From NCBI GenBank assembly GCA_016808115.1, contig JAEQBH010000900.1, forward strand, positions 1 to 64,000: a stretch of DNA of 64,000 bases, written 5' to 3'. This document shows, one piece after another, positions 23,180 to 35,124 of the stretch. Within the stretch, counting starts at the first letter, position 1. Each line of letters begins with the position of its first letter. The position numbers and the translations under genes were made by a program. Source of the DNA: Tetrastigma voinierianum (taxonomy: Eukaryota; Streptophyta; Magnoliopsida; Vitales; Vitaceae). A model generated the notes under the pieces. The model was not told where the DNA came from. It did not search any database and saw only the letters and a program-made list of their open reading frames with translations.

Positions 23180-24205
23180 AATGGTTAACCCATATCAGTA
23201 CAATAAAGGGAAAGTCATGTCACTAATGATAGAATGATAGCCATGACAATGATCTAGAAATCTTAGCAAGAAAATCACTCAAACACCTACCCTTCTCACA
23301 AAGGACATCAACAACAATCCAAGAAATAAAGGATCTCTCAAAACTCTCAACTCTCAAAATACATAATAAGAGCGACCCAAAGAATGAAAACCCTCATAGA
23401 AATCATACATAAATCCCTAATAATAAACACACCTAGTAAATAACTCTCAAAAGTCGATATACACCCAATAGAAAAATATACTATACAGAAATGCGTTATT
23501 ACCCTTCATTTTTCTTTTCCTTTTTTCTTTTTTTTTTCTTTTTTCGAATCCGATCATCAATGACTCAATCCTCAACAAGGAATATAAGTAATGAAATAAC
23601 TTTCCCCAATAACTAGCGAATGTCTAAATCCTACTCTCACAAAGTAACCTCTCAAACCAAAACCTCTGAATCAATGTCAATGGTGGAGTGAAGAGAGTGA
23701 CATAACTTTAATAGAAATATAATATTAAAAAAAACGATTTAATACTTAATATTGTTAAGCCTTTATTCAAGATTGACGACTAAATAAAAGTTATATTCAA
23801 CATTAATAAAAATAAATAAACAAACGCCCTAAATGTATATTTCTCGAACGGTACCAAGGAAAAAACTAATAAAATTGATTTTCTATTTTGTATTTTATTA
23901 TGAAAACGTTAAAGAATAAATATAGATTTATTTGTATTTTTTTGACTTTTTTCCTTCTTCATTCTATATTTTTTCATATATCTTTACATCAAAATTTTGA
24001 GAATCAAATATAATCTTAAAAATCAATAAATAGTTTTATATATTATTTCAGACATATTTTATATAATTATTTATATAATAATTAAATAATTTAAAACATA
24101 CAAGTTTCTAACTTTCTAATTAATTTCAATTATACTATATTTTCCTTCATATTCTCCCAACCAAAGCCAAATATTAGAAAATACTTTTTTATTTTATTTT
24201 ATTAA
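23180..24205. other. Probable right part of the interrupted LTR, then AT-rich spacer
   Basis: Positions 23180-23700 continue the composition of the LTR left of the nested insertion, including AAAACCCTCATAGAAATCAT-type phrases. From 23730 to 23835 there is a sequence ending AAATAAACAAACGCCCTAAA that resembles one end of the MITE at 12174-12944; its partner end is not visible. No coding sequence is seen. Confidence 0.4.
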
Positions 24206-25087
24206 TTGATATGAATAATCCCAACTTTAACCAATTTTCTTTAAATAATCTTACCTTGCAATAATCCGAGAATAAACCCAACTTTGGGGGTGTTTTATCG
24301 TTTTGGTCCCGACCAACTAGTAATTGGCTGAAAAAGTAAAAAAAAATCCGACACGACCTCTCTTCTTATTTTGTCGCACGCACATTATCTAATCCATCCC
24401 ATAATTTTTAATTTAAAAGCCATCCCCTCACCTTCTCTCATCTCCACCTTCAACCTCCACAATAACTAGTTAAAATTTTGAAACATGCATTTCATTGAAC
24501 ATCTTTGCATTTGTGCTTGCTATGGGATTCATCTATTTTAAGTCTAGGAGATAAAAATCATCCGTTTTGGGATTCCTCTCACAAATTCAAAGACGGTGTT
24601 GACTTCGTCTTCAAGGTCTCTATCGCTGACGATGCTGATTTGTTGAACGATGAGCATCCAACGTCGTTGGTGCTCTGTTGGATCATCGATTTTGTTCTAG
24701 AGTGCATAAATTGTATTAGAATCGAGTCCTCCATGTTCACACACGGAAGAAAATGCTCATCGTTTGAGGGGCTTTCGAATAGAAGTTTTAGCAAAACGAG
24801 AAGAGAGAGGGTTGAAGGTGGAGGAGGAGAGAGAGAGAAGAGAGAGGATGTGGGGATCAAATTTATTAAAAATGATAAAATTTTCGTGACCGATAGATAC
24901 GACACGCCGTATAATGATTTCGACATAATGATTCATGCCACGTAGGATAGGTTAACGTGCTAAGCCAGTAAGTGATTGGTTGAGACCAAAACCAGAAGGC
25001 ACCCCATAAACTTGTGATTATTCCTAGATAATTGCAAGGTGAGACTAATTAAAGAAGATTTGTGAAAGTTGAGATTATTCATGTCAA
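24206..25087. mobile_element. Non-autonomous element with ~130-bp terminal inverted repeats
   Basis: The left arm starts TTGATATGAATAATCCCAAC. The reverse complement of the right arm starts TTGACATGAATAATCTCAAC. Both continue through an ACCTTGCAAT-ATC segment, a stretch ending GGGGTG, and TTTTGGTC-C-ACCAA, giving about 120-135 bp of imperfect inverted repeat. Long inverted repeats suggest a Mutator-like (MULE) derivative; I see no clear 9-11-bp target duplication. The interior has overlapping ORFs on both strands (plus 24505-24945, 146 aa; minus 24579-24926, 115 aa). The plus product has an acidic start and a basic RRERVEGGGGERE stretch that is part of a GA-rich repeat. I recognise no domain. 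A captured host fragment (Pack-MULE) is possible but unproven. Confidence 0.7.
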
Positions 25088-25149
25088 CTAACCTTTTTTT
25101 TTTAATTTCTTTCATAGTATTGGAACGAGGAACTAGAAGATGACATTTA

Positions 25150-26240
25150 TATGGATGCACTCAAAGATGTTGGTTCCAAGAGAGGAGCAAAAAATTTGTT
25201 GGCTAGTCAAATCACTTTATGGGTTAAAACAAACACCCAAATAGCTAAGACAACATATTTGATCATGTATCGATATCTAATGAATTCTCTATTAAAGATT
25301 AACAAATGTATATACAGTATGATTGAGAATAATACATGTATTATCATTTGGTTGTATGTTGATGATATGCTTATCTTTGGAACTAGTATAATGGTCATAT
25401 TTGAGACCAAGAAAATCTTGGAAATCTAAATCTGACATGAAAGATCCATGTGAGGCAAAAATGATTCTAAGAATTTAGGTGACTAGATCGCTTAATGAGC
25501 TAAAAGTTTCTCAAGAAACTATGTTGAGAAAATCTTAAGGAAGTTCAAACACATTTATTTTAAACCATTATCAACTCCTTACAATCTTAATTCATAGTTA
25601 AAAGAAAATTAATAGAGAATGTAATGTTGTACAAATCGAATATGCTTTGTTGATAGGAGGTCTGAGCTGCATTTGTCAAATTACACCAAATTTGACATAC
25701 TCTATTGAATTGAAGATTGAATACACCTAAAGTCCTAATCATAATCATTGAGTTACTATTCATAGCATAATAAGGCACTTGAGATGCACCTTATATCATG
25801 GTTTGTGTTATAGTGGATCTTTAAATGTTCTTGAATGATTTAGTGATACAAATTGGATCTTTGATTCATATGAGATGAAATCTATTAGTGAGTACATTTT
25901 TATGCTTGAAGGAGATGCAAACTCTTGATAATCCTCGAAACAAACTTACATCGATTGATTTATCATGATGGTTGAGTTCATGGCCTTAGAAAAAATAAGT
26001 TTTGAGGTTAAGTGACTTAGGAACCTCTTAACAAATATCCATTTATGGATGAGACAACCATCATTGCATTTATGCATTATTGCATTCGAGTTGTAATAGC
26101 TATGCTAAATGTGAAATGTTTAAACGAAAAAACATGCATATATGCTTAAGGCACAATATCATGTGGCAACTGCTTAAGACAGTGATTATATCTCTATAAT
26201 TTTAAGGTTAAAGTTGAATTTGGTTGATTCTTTCTGATAT
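25150..26240 (+). pseudogene. Ty1/copia RT-RNase H fragment
   Basis: The frame from 25151 reads a stretch ending IIWLYVDDMLIFGTS, the copia RT catalytic block (YVDD is the active-site motif). Further plus-strand pieces in shifted frames resemble the following region: LRKFKH-like near 25530, a TYSIELK-like portion near 25690, GLCYSGS-like near 25800 and FMDETTI.AFMHY near 26050. The last part, near 26090-26180, looks like the RNase H end with 'RHNIMWQLL'-like text. Gag, protease and integrase are absent and no LTRs frame it, so this is an old fragment. Confidence 0.7.
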
Positions 26241-26420
26241 CATGTTAGTATTTTAAGAACCCCTTTCACCTTCCACTAAAAGGCCTTATAGCCGGAGGAA
26301 GGTTCCTCCATAGATATTTACGTCAATTGGAACGTGTCAAGTCGATATGAGACTTTCAACAGCTTCAACCTATTAGGTACATAATTCATAATTAGGTAAG
26401 ATAATATGTTTATTGAGTCA
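26236..26420 (-). other. Possible antisense copia primer-binding site and LTR end
   Basis: TCTGATATCATGTTAG on the plus strand is the reverse complement of a copia leader of the form TGATATCAGA (usual TGGTATCAGAGC, initiator-Met tRNA type). This suggests that a minus-strand copia LTR begins to its right. I cannot define the far end. Confidence 0.3.
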
Positions 26421-26913
26421 TAAAAAGAAATATTAGTACATAAAACTTTAATTCACCATATTTTGTAATTCGATAATTATTAATCATAAGGCTGGTTTAT
26501 GGTCTATGGACAACCATTTTAAAAAAAAATTTTAATTTGAGCTAGTGGAGCAAAATGTTATTTTCATTATTTTAATCTTAAATATAAATTTAATAAATTT
26601 CTAGCTGTAGTTGTTGTCAAATTCTGGTTATTATTATTATTATTATTTTAAAATTACAAGATTATCATTTTAATTTTAATTTATCTTTTTTAATTTGACT
26701 TGCTTAAAATAGTATCACTTTAACAACCAAGTCTTCCGAGCAGTGGGTTTTTAGTAGATCGTTAAATTGTTAATTTTTCTAATTAATTGGATTAATTACA
26801 TGCATGGGTATCAACTTTTTATTTTTATTTTTCATTTGGGTGTCTCAATTTTATTTTTATTAAATCAAGTGCTTGAACTCTTAGTTCATGGTGCTTCCGG
26901 ATTAATCAAAACT
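26420..26913. other. AT-rich spacer, no gene
   Basis: Only low-complexity A/T sequence with an (ATT)n run near 26630-26645. Nothing is recognised. Confidence 0.6.
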
Positions 26914-27968
26914 TAGGCCCTTTTTGGTTGAGCTGATCGAATGAGCAATCGTGAATTGATAGCTGATTCACCCCCCAATAAGTTCTTGTAGGGTACTTAA
27001 TAAATACATATAATAAGCTCATGATAACTTATTATGACTAATCAGGAGCTAATGGAAAAAACTATAAATTTAACTTTTTATGAAAAAGCTCTTATAAAAT
27101 TTTACATTTTCTATTAAACTTTACCTAATTATTTTATAATTTTGAGATAATATTTTTATTGAATAATTTTATCGTGAAGTTTATATATTTTTTTTAAATT
27201 GAAATGTCATTCTTAATTATAAAAATTTGACTTGTATAATGTATAAATATTTAAATAAAATTTGACTTAATTTATTTGGTAAACTGATAATTATTTTTAA
27301 TAAAAAATTTGTCTTGATTTATTTATCTTAATTTATTTGTGATAATTATATAGATTCAAAATTTATTTTCAATTTGATATTAAAATTTTAATTTAATTTT
27401 TAGTTATTTAATATAAAGAAATAAAAAACAAATATGAAAAACTTAAATATTACAATTAATTTTATTTATCATAAATTATATATTTAATAAAATGTGCTTA
27501 GCTTAACGACCTGATTATTAATCTATAACATCATATTAAAAAAAATGATAATAGATCTCTGATTATTTAAGAAAACAATTTGGGTGTAAGAGTTTTTATT
27601 ATAATTTAGTTTTTATTGATATTTTGGTTTGATAAAAATATAGGGGGAACTGAAATCAAACAAACGTGGAACAAAGTTTAGTATTATGATAGTGAAATAA
27701 ATATTATTTTGACCTATGTAGGGTGTGGTGTCATGCTATTTTCCCAACAAAATTTGAAAATCCCGCTTTTGGGTCTTTACTGCAGGTATTTATACGATTC
27801 TCGCTCGAATACGCATTGTTTTTTGTATTTTTATCACGCTATATATAAAAATTTACCTTCAATAAACTATTAGCTATCGCTCATTTACCAAACAAGAATT
27901 TATAATTAATTACCAGTTATCAGCTACTAGCATCAGCTATTAGCTATCCGTTGAACTAAACAAGACCT
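26914..27968. mobile_element. MITE-like non-autonomous element (~1.05 kb)
   Basis: The left end reads TTAGGCCCTTTTTGGTTGAG. The reverse complement of the right end reads TTAAGGTCTTGTTTAGTTCA, an imperfect terminal inverted repeat in the style of plant hAT elements. The subterminal regions carry repeated AGCTGAT/TAGCTATC and 'ATCAGCTA' words in inverted orientation (26950-26970 versus 27870-27950), also typical of hAT ends. There is no transposase and no convincing 8-bp target duplication. Confidence 0.5.
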
Positions 27969-27969
27969 T

Positions 27970-29058
27970 AATAAGATGTTGAATCAATATAAAGTAGATC
28001 CACTTGACATTCCACGTCATATAAAAATAATAAAATTACTTAAATCATATTTTTAACAAAGTAAAAAAAAAAAATTGAAATGACAATATCATCCTATCTA
28101 CAATCAGATCTTTACTATTTATCTTTTACATTAAAAATAATAAAATTGCCTACCATAGAATTGAGTAATAGTTTGTCATTATAGAATTGTGATAAAATAA
28201 AAATAAAATATCTTAAAAAATATAACATTTTTTAAAATGTATCTTTTAATATCTACTATTATTTTTACTTCTATTTTCTAAGTGTTATGCGAAAAACAAA
28301 ATAACTATACACGAAGAGTTAAAATAAAATCATTGAACATGTAAATGAGGTGATTGCGGCTCTTTTAACTTAACTACAAATTTGGCCAAGCTCTGAAATT
28401 GAATGCATTTCTATTATGTAAGAGTAGTTTTATCTGGGTCAAAGCTCCCGACTTCAGATGATTTGGCCTGAATACAGATACCTTAAAACGCCTTTTGTAT
28501 AATGCACAGTCTCGCTCAAGACAATACCTCATATGTAATAAAAAAGATATTAAATTATTTAAAAATAATTAAAATATTTATTTCGACCATTGCCAATTAT
28601 TTCAATTTCTATCTGATTGTAGCAAATAGTTAGGGTTATGAGAAATGACAATATTATCCTTTCACATGTTAAACATCATATAAGTAATTTAATCATTTTT
28701 ATATAATATGAAATATCATGTTGTCCGGTTTAATTTAGCAGCCTAGTGAGATTTTGATTAAGCAATTTAATTGAACAAAATTAAGAGTTTAGAAGAACAA
28801 AATAAACTTAAAACCAAAATAGAAAAACTAAAAGTTGAACTCAACATTTATGTAATTAATCATATGTAAATCTCTCTATCTTTGTCTCCCTCTCCCCACT
28901 CTCTTAAGGCTCAAATACTTTTTGTTACATCTAATACACCTATAATTAGCAATTTAGTTAGTGTGTTAATGGGATTAAAAGACATCTTCTCGCTTCCATA
29001 CGACTCGTTCAAGACACCTCATAATATGACAAAAAAAAATAAAAATAAAACAACATTT
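27970..29058. other. AT-rich intergenic stretch, no gene
   Basis: No ORF of interest and no recognisable repeat ends. A short stretch near 28490-28530 and again at 28980-29010 reads like 'CTCGCTCAAGACA-CCTCATA', possibly an old small repeat. Confidence 0.5.
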
Positions 29059-32000
29059 TGTTGGAAATAGTGAATGAAATTAATGACATTTACTGAATAA
29101 CTTTTTGTTCATAATTCTATAATTTTTACGCTATATGAAATTAATGATATTCAATGGATAATTTGTAATTCATGATATTCAATGAATAATTTAATTTGGA
29201 AATTATAGTTTAAGCCAAAAATGTTTGGCATTCCAAAAGGCTGAGTCTCTTGTAAACGCTTGTCGGGTATTTCGTAAGGTCTCAAAAGGCTGCGGAGTCT
29301 CGAGTTCCCTCCTTCATCCTTTAGAAGAAAGTAACGATATCACTGGCTTCACAGTGGCGACACAAAGCCATTGGCTAATTGGAGCAACTGGCTTTATCTT
29401 AGGAAATAGATGCCTTGGGGTCCAAAGTTGAACCAATGGAGAAGACGAATCTTGTCTCTTAAGGAAATTGTCTATTCTACAAGACTCCTGGGTTGTTCTA
29501 CTTGGCTGTATTTCCTTCACTCTATTACTTCACTTTGCCTTTTGTGTTGTTCGAAAGCTGATCATCTTTATGCAAAAATTTTTCTAATAATCTTCGCATC
29601 GAATTTGACTCCACAAGAAATTGTTGATTGTCTGGGTTTGGAAAAAAAAAAAACTGTAACTAAGTGTTTCAAGTAAAAACGATTTAGTCTGTTACCTGTA
29701 AGGAAAAAACTGTAGAATCAGTATTTTAGGAAAAACAACGATTTGTCTGAGCATCATGGAGGGAACCAGAACTGGTGTTTCAAATGGCTCTCATTGTAGA
29801 AACAATCTCTTTGTTTATTTGGCCAGAGGAAAGCCAGAAAACTTTGAAAACAAACAAACATACGCCATGTTTAAGGGAAAACAAAGAATCAAAGAACTGG
29901 TCATTGTAATCGTTAGGGCTCTTCCGATAAGAAAAGAGAAAGGAATCTTTGCTCATTAAAAACAAATTTCGATTTGTGGCTTCTAAAAAGAGAGAAATCA
30001 GTTACAGCCTAAGAAATGATACTTGGAACAATTGAGTTTTGGTCCCTTTATACACAAACCTAGTTTATCTTAAAAAAAAATCATGTTGTAGTTGAAACGC
30101 ATTGCCAAAAAAAAAAAAGCAAAGAAGATAGGGATGGCAAAGGAAAAATGATTGGTAGAAAAAGGGAAGAGAACCAATTGGATGAAGGTTATTTGAAAGG
30201 AAAAGTGTCTGGAAACCATAATTTTTTTTTTTCAAAAATAATGTTTGGAACAAGGATTCAGGAAAGATTTGTTTGAGGTTTTTTCGAAAACCCACTTGGG
30301 ATTGAAAATTCAAACATTTTTACAACCAAACAAATTAGTGGTTTGTTGGTTTGAAACATCCTTATTAATACATATAATGAGTTAGCTGATTTGGAAAATC
30401 CTTATTGCAACAGTACAAGGACAAGTATAGAACTTGAGACCTTATGCAAAAGATCTTAATCGCCATCTGTGAACCTAAACCTTTAGAAATACAATTAGAG
30501 ATTGTGTTGAATTATTGGAACCTTATACTTTCTTGAATATTTTGAAATGATATTTGAATCCAATAACGGCTTTTATGACTAATTCTATCAAATGCTATGT
30601 GTTTACAGCTGAGAATTGCATTAGTCTCATCTAAATTTCAAACAAATGGTTATTTCCAAATTTACAAAGCGAATTTGGAGTTTATAATATTAGAAAAAGT
30701 GGGAAAGAGATCGAATCTGCTGCAACAATTTAAAATGACGCTTCCAAGTGATCAAAGCCTATAGTTCCATTATGCATACATTGTGATTATCAGAGCACAA
30801 ACAAAGATGGATAATGGTAAGTCTAAACATATTAATCGTAGACATATTACCATCTCGTCAACTACTCCCGCCTAGCTATCCCTCTGGACTGCATACGCTC
30901 CATGATAACATTGCGACTGAAGTAACAAAAATGTTTAATAGAGATAGGTTGAAACCACTGAAGGGAATAAGATCAAAGCCGCATAAAAAGAATAAGTCGA
31001 TATGGTGGATACCTAACCTAGTCGATCGAGATCCTAAGATCTAGGTTCAAAAAATTGACAACCAAACGATGGGCCAAATAATTTGCTGTATCACTGTGGG
31101 AATCTTCCTTGTCCATCTGGCCAGATGTAATACGCTCATAATGGGCGAGAGTTAAACTATGCTTTTAATGATCTCTCAGGTACTTAAAGAGTAACATGAG
31201 CTACCTTAATTTAAGAGATCAATGGCGTAAGTAAGAGTACTGGGCCGTCAAAGGGAATCTATGGTACAATTCCTATTAAACCTCAGAATCATAGGCGCAT
31301 GTCCATGGCCAAAATGGACATATAAAAACAGAACCAAATGTGTTATACATTCTCACGCTAGATACGCCATCGCCTTGCACAAATGGCGTGTAACAACTAA
31401 GGACATCGTGGTTCACTCGTTTAGCCAGTGGAGTAAACATACTTTACAAGGAAGGTTCAAAGGACAACACCTGCCCTTCATGTGCTCTAATCGTTGGTCT
31501 CTATCACCAAGTCCGTCCCTGCCTTTAGTCGCTGAATTTTCATCCATGCGGAGAATTGTTGGCAAATATCAATGAATCACTGATATTTACTGAATAATCT
31601 TGTTTAAAATTCCATGAATTTTAGTTAGTGTTGAAATTAATGACATTCAATAGCCAATTTAGTCTCAAATTTAAGGGTTCAGTAAAAATGTTCGCATTCT
31701 AAAAGGTCTCTCCTTTATAAAGACTGTCGGGGTATTTCTGTAGGGGGTCTCAAAAAGCGTCACCGCTAAGTTCAGTTTTACTCATTTCTGGCCCTTTTGT
31801 CTGATAGTGCAAATACACTATTAGTTTTACTGGAGTGACGAGCACGTGTTATTACCACTGGCAACCGCTTTATCTAGGAAGATAGACGCTTGGGAATGCT
31901 AAAGCTTTTTCCTTCACTAGTGGAGAAGACGAATTTGTCTTACATGAATATGTGGCCTATAAGACTGAATGCCTTTACTTTGGCTTATTTCTCCTTCACT

Positions 32001-32090
32001 CTTTATTACTTCACTTTTGGTTTTTTGTGTTGTTCGGGCTAACTATCTTTATGCAAGTGCAAATTTTTCTAAGACATTTTACATCTCTAT
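29059..32090 (+). mobile_element. Internally deleted Ty1/copia element with both LTRs
   Basis: A 5' LTR starting TGTTGGAAATAGTGAATGAA (29059) and a 3' LTR starting TGTTGGCAAATATCAATGAA (31557) share long blocks in the same order. These are GAAATTAATGA-ATTCAAT, GCATTC-AAAAGG, TATTTC-GTA-GG, GGAGAAGACGAAT-TTGTCT, the CTTTATTACTTCACTTT segment and TGTGTTGTTCG...CTTTATGCAA. Each LTR is roughly 530-550 bp; exact right ends are uncertain. The text GCGGAGAA directly before the 3' LTR is a decayed polypurine tract. The internal region is only about 1.95 kb instead of about 4 kb and lacks protease, integrase and most of RT. LTR divergence by eye is large, so the insertion is old. Confidence 0.75.
30750..31080 (+). 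pseudogene. Copia RNase H C-terminal remnant
   Basis: In the plus frame around 30750-30850 the text IVPLCIHCDYQSTN is followed by DNGKSKHINRRH. These match the end of copia RNase H (usual PMPPLALHCDSQAA... and YNGKSRHIRRRH), which lies just before the 3' untranslated part. Frameshifts and stops follow. It sits about 0.7 kb upstream of the 3' LTR, consistent with the normal order. Confidence 0.7.
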
Positions 32091-32100
32091 TCATTATAAT

Positions 32101-32217
32101 TACAATAATGTTCTTGAGGCCTAACTCAAGTGGTAAAAATGTGAGATGTGCATATGGAAAAACTATAATCAACCCATAGTAGGAATATATATGTAAAAAA
32201 AAAAAAACTACAATAAT
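32101..32217 (+). mobile_element. Small tRNA-type SINE with 9-bp target duplication
   Basis: TACAATAAT occurs at 32101-32109 and again at 32209-32217. Between them, a sequence opens with TTGAGGCCTAACTCAAGTGG, which contains an RNA polymerase III A-box-like TAACTCAAGTGG. It continues for about 80 bp and ends in a run of 13 A. The B box is not clearly preserved. Length, head, A-tail and perfect flanking duplication together fit a SINE. Confidence 0.65.
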
Positions 32218-34869
32218 ATTTATAAAAAATATCTACTAAGTTTATAAGAAAATATAATACTATAATAAATTTCTAAGTATAATTTATATGTTTCACTCTA
32301 GATGTTCCATCTTACCTGAGAATGGAAAAACAACGAAACTTTGCCAAAAGGTAATAAAATAAAAAATATTAAAACAAAAAAGAAAGAAAAAAGAAAAGAA
32401 AAGGAGAAATAATAATTAAGTTGATCCCAAAAAGCACCAGCTCATGGGATGGGGATTGTGGGCTTTGTAGTGTGTTAATGATTGCAAACATTCAAGAAAT
32501 AAGCCATTAACTTAACCTAATCTTTTTTTCTTTTTTCTTTCTTTTTTTAATTTTTAATTTTTTTTTAAGTTTCTAAGGCATCATGAAAAGAAGCTCTCTC
32601 TCTCTTGCTTGTAATTTTTGAGGAAAAAGAAGAGACACAAAGTGCTATTTTTCTTGCCTCTCTTTTCCTTTTTCCTCCCCATGTTTCAAAGAGATGGGGA
32701 AATGTGAAATTTAGATGCCAATTTTCACCTCCTTTTTCATGCCTTGCGATATCGAGTTTTGGACATATTTAGTTTTTTTTAAATTATTGGTCAATTTAAA
32801 AATAAAATTAATACTCAAATTAATTACGAGGTATTAACTTGGGAAAAATCTACAAAATATCGCCTGCAAATTATGATATTAACTTAAAATATTTTTTAAT
32901 ACTATAACCAGTGACTATGTCATTACTAATCACGCACTAATTTAAACATTATTTTCATTTCTAAACTATTTTCAGAATTTAAAAAAACTAAATGGACCCC
33001 AATACCTATATTGATGTAAATGTTTCTTTATTAAAGCTTTTATTCATATGGTCATATCATCATTCCAAATCACATTATCACAATAATACTACTATCTTTT
33101 TTCTCCTTTTTAAAAAATAAGAACTTCAAATTTTTAACATATTATATAAATTAAATCATTTTGATATTATTTTATTCTTGTTTGATTCATCCAATGTATG
33201 AAAGAAAAGAAGAAAAAAGTAACACCAAAAGATATGTTTAGGTAGCATATAAAAAGGAAAAGTATAAAAGGTTTTTCCTCTCAATTTTAATTTATTTAAA
33301 AAATTTTGAAAAGCATCTTGATATTTCTCTCAAAATTACTAGATATATCCAAAAAATAATTATTGTTACTATTTATTTGGTTACTTTTATATTCCTTCAG
33401 ATCTTTTTTTTTTATTTTAAAAAAGAATTCAAAATTTAAAAAAGGTTAAAGAGTAGTAGAAAATACAATCATTTTAACAATTAACATAATGAAAAGCAAA
33501 AAATGAGTTTTTTATTTCGAACTTGAAGAAAGAAGTATAGATGAGTTGATTTAGAGCTTTTAGATCGAAATAATTGTTTGAATTTTTTATTAAATTAATA
33601 AACCAAAATAATTATCAAATAATACAGACCAATTGCCAAGTAACCGCTTGCTGGTATGCAATTAGGTTTAAATGCTTAACGCCGCTGCCATGGCTAAATC
33701 GATAATCAGAATACAACGTCATCACGCCCATTACAAATCGATAATCACCTAAAAATTTTCAAATCAGTTGGCTGCTTTACTTCTAAACATTCGATTAACC
33801 AATCGCGCTGTTCATAAACAGCTGCATTACGATTACATTCCCGCCTTAATCTGGTTTCCAAACTAATTTTTGTGACTTTTTTTCAAATAAATATTTTAAT
33901 CTTAAAACTAGAATAGAGCATGTTTTGTTATCGTTTTTTGTTTTCTAAAATAATACATAATGCGAAAGTAAAAACAATGCTGATACCTTTTTTTCTCTGA
34001 AAAATATAAAAATATATAAAGAAAACAGAAAACATTAATTAGAATAATTTCAAAAGCACAACAAATGATGTTTAAAACATGAAACTGTAATTATTCTATG
34101 GAGGAGGAATATGGATTTAGGGAAAAAAGTGGAAATGGATTGAAGAAAAAGAGGTGAGGGGTCAAAAGATGTGCCAAAGGGGGCAGCTATATTACTTATA
34201 GGCTGGAAAAGAAGTCATGCCATCACTTCAACACTATCTCATTCCTACCCCCATCTGCTTAATAAATAAATAAATAAATAATAAATGGGTTTTCTATTTG
34301 AAAAAAATTATTATTGCACATTTTGGAAAAATTAGTACTTCTTAAATTAAAATAAATTTGATTTCAAAATGTTGGTGATGGATGTCTATTCCAATTGATT
34401 ACGCTAATTTGTGCTGTCAGCCTCATGCTAACAATCTAATTGAAAATACAATTAAATCCATCTAAATATTGTTTGATAGATAGATATAATTATGTTTTAT
34501 GTAAAATAAAATCTAGATGAAGTGGATTTTCATTCAAACAAATTCAAAAAGGGAGGATGTTTATAAACCAGGATACATGTATATACCTTTTGAGAGAGAC
34601 CAAAATAAATTATTGGTAATCCAATTCAAGAACTTGAAATCAATCCAAACTTGAGAGTACACCTGCCTACTAGAATTAGACGTAATCAGAAAATGAGAAA
34701 AGGAAAAAAAGGGAAAATGGAGAGGAGTATTGCCAAGAAAATGAGGCCAAATATGGTGGAAGTGACCAAATGGTTTTGGCCCCCAAAGCAGAGGGAACCA
34801 CATATATTATGGAAGAACCAAAAATTCAGAGAAACGCTCAGACATCATCCCAAAGCAACAAGTATTTTC
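32218..34869. other. AT-rich intergenic region upstream of the kinase gene
   Basis: Apart from a compositional island (33640-33865) I see no gene or transposon domain. The last part (34560-34870) is presumably the promoter region of the kinase gene. Homopolymers and short repeats (TAAA)n near 34260 are present. Confidence 0.5.
33640..33865. other. GC-richer island with paired GATAATC words, unidentified
   Basis: This block stands out from its AT-rich surroundings by GC content and word use (CCGCTTGCTGGTATGCAATT, ATCGATAATC twice, ATTACAATCG-type words, CTTAATCTGGTTTCCAAAC). It has no ORF. It may be a MITE or an old repeat, but I cannot define inverted ends. Confidence 0.35.
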
Positions 34870-35124
34870 AGTGATTGATACTCTGGTTGGTGTGCAATCT
34901 TCTTCTCTCTCTTTCGCCACTGGAGAAACAAACAGTGCCACTTCATCTGGGATTCTTCAACCTTCTCTCCCACACCATCCCTCCCACCCCGCCTTTACAT
35001 CCCTCCTCCCCTCTCTCTCTCTCTCTCTTCCCTCACTCTCTCCTCGTGCCCCGCTCTGTTCAAACCCTGACAAGGTTGCCCCCAGATTCAGCCTTTCCCT
35101 AACCATCCGCATCTTGTGGTCTGG
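34870..35124 (+). other. Probable 5' UTR exon of the KIPK gene
   Basis: A CT-rich transcript-like segment with a (CT)n run (about 35010-35030) ends at CTGG followed by GTGAGT, a strong donor at 35125. The next supported acceptor is CGACAG at 37508, implying a leader intron of about 2.4 kb. The start is approximate. Overlapping Leu/Pro/Ser ORFs here are composition effects. Confidence 0.55.

Larger units (their letters stand above)
20155..23180 (+). mobile_element. Nested Gypsy LTR with palindromic U3 array
   Basis: The sequence starts TGATGAGTCTAAAACTCATC and carries a TATA box (21689-21696). It runs to ACA at 23082, immediately followed by a degenerate primer-binding site of the tRNA-Asp type used by Athila/Tat elements (TTTTTGGCATGACTGTTGGG, 23086-23105). 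This gives an LTR of about 2.93 kb. Only about 80-90 bp of internal leader follows. TCAATGGT occurs directly before it (20147-20154) and again at 23178-23185. The downstream sequence then resumes the style of the surrounding LTR, so a nested, truncated insertion is inferred. The U3 half is filled with palindromic repeats; R/U5 (21700-23080) has no coding content. Confidence 0.6.

Noticed and set aside
24505..24945. 146-aa ORF as an independent host gene
   Set aside because: It lies wholly between the inverted repeats of a mobile element and overlaps another ORF on the opposite strand. Kept only as element content.
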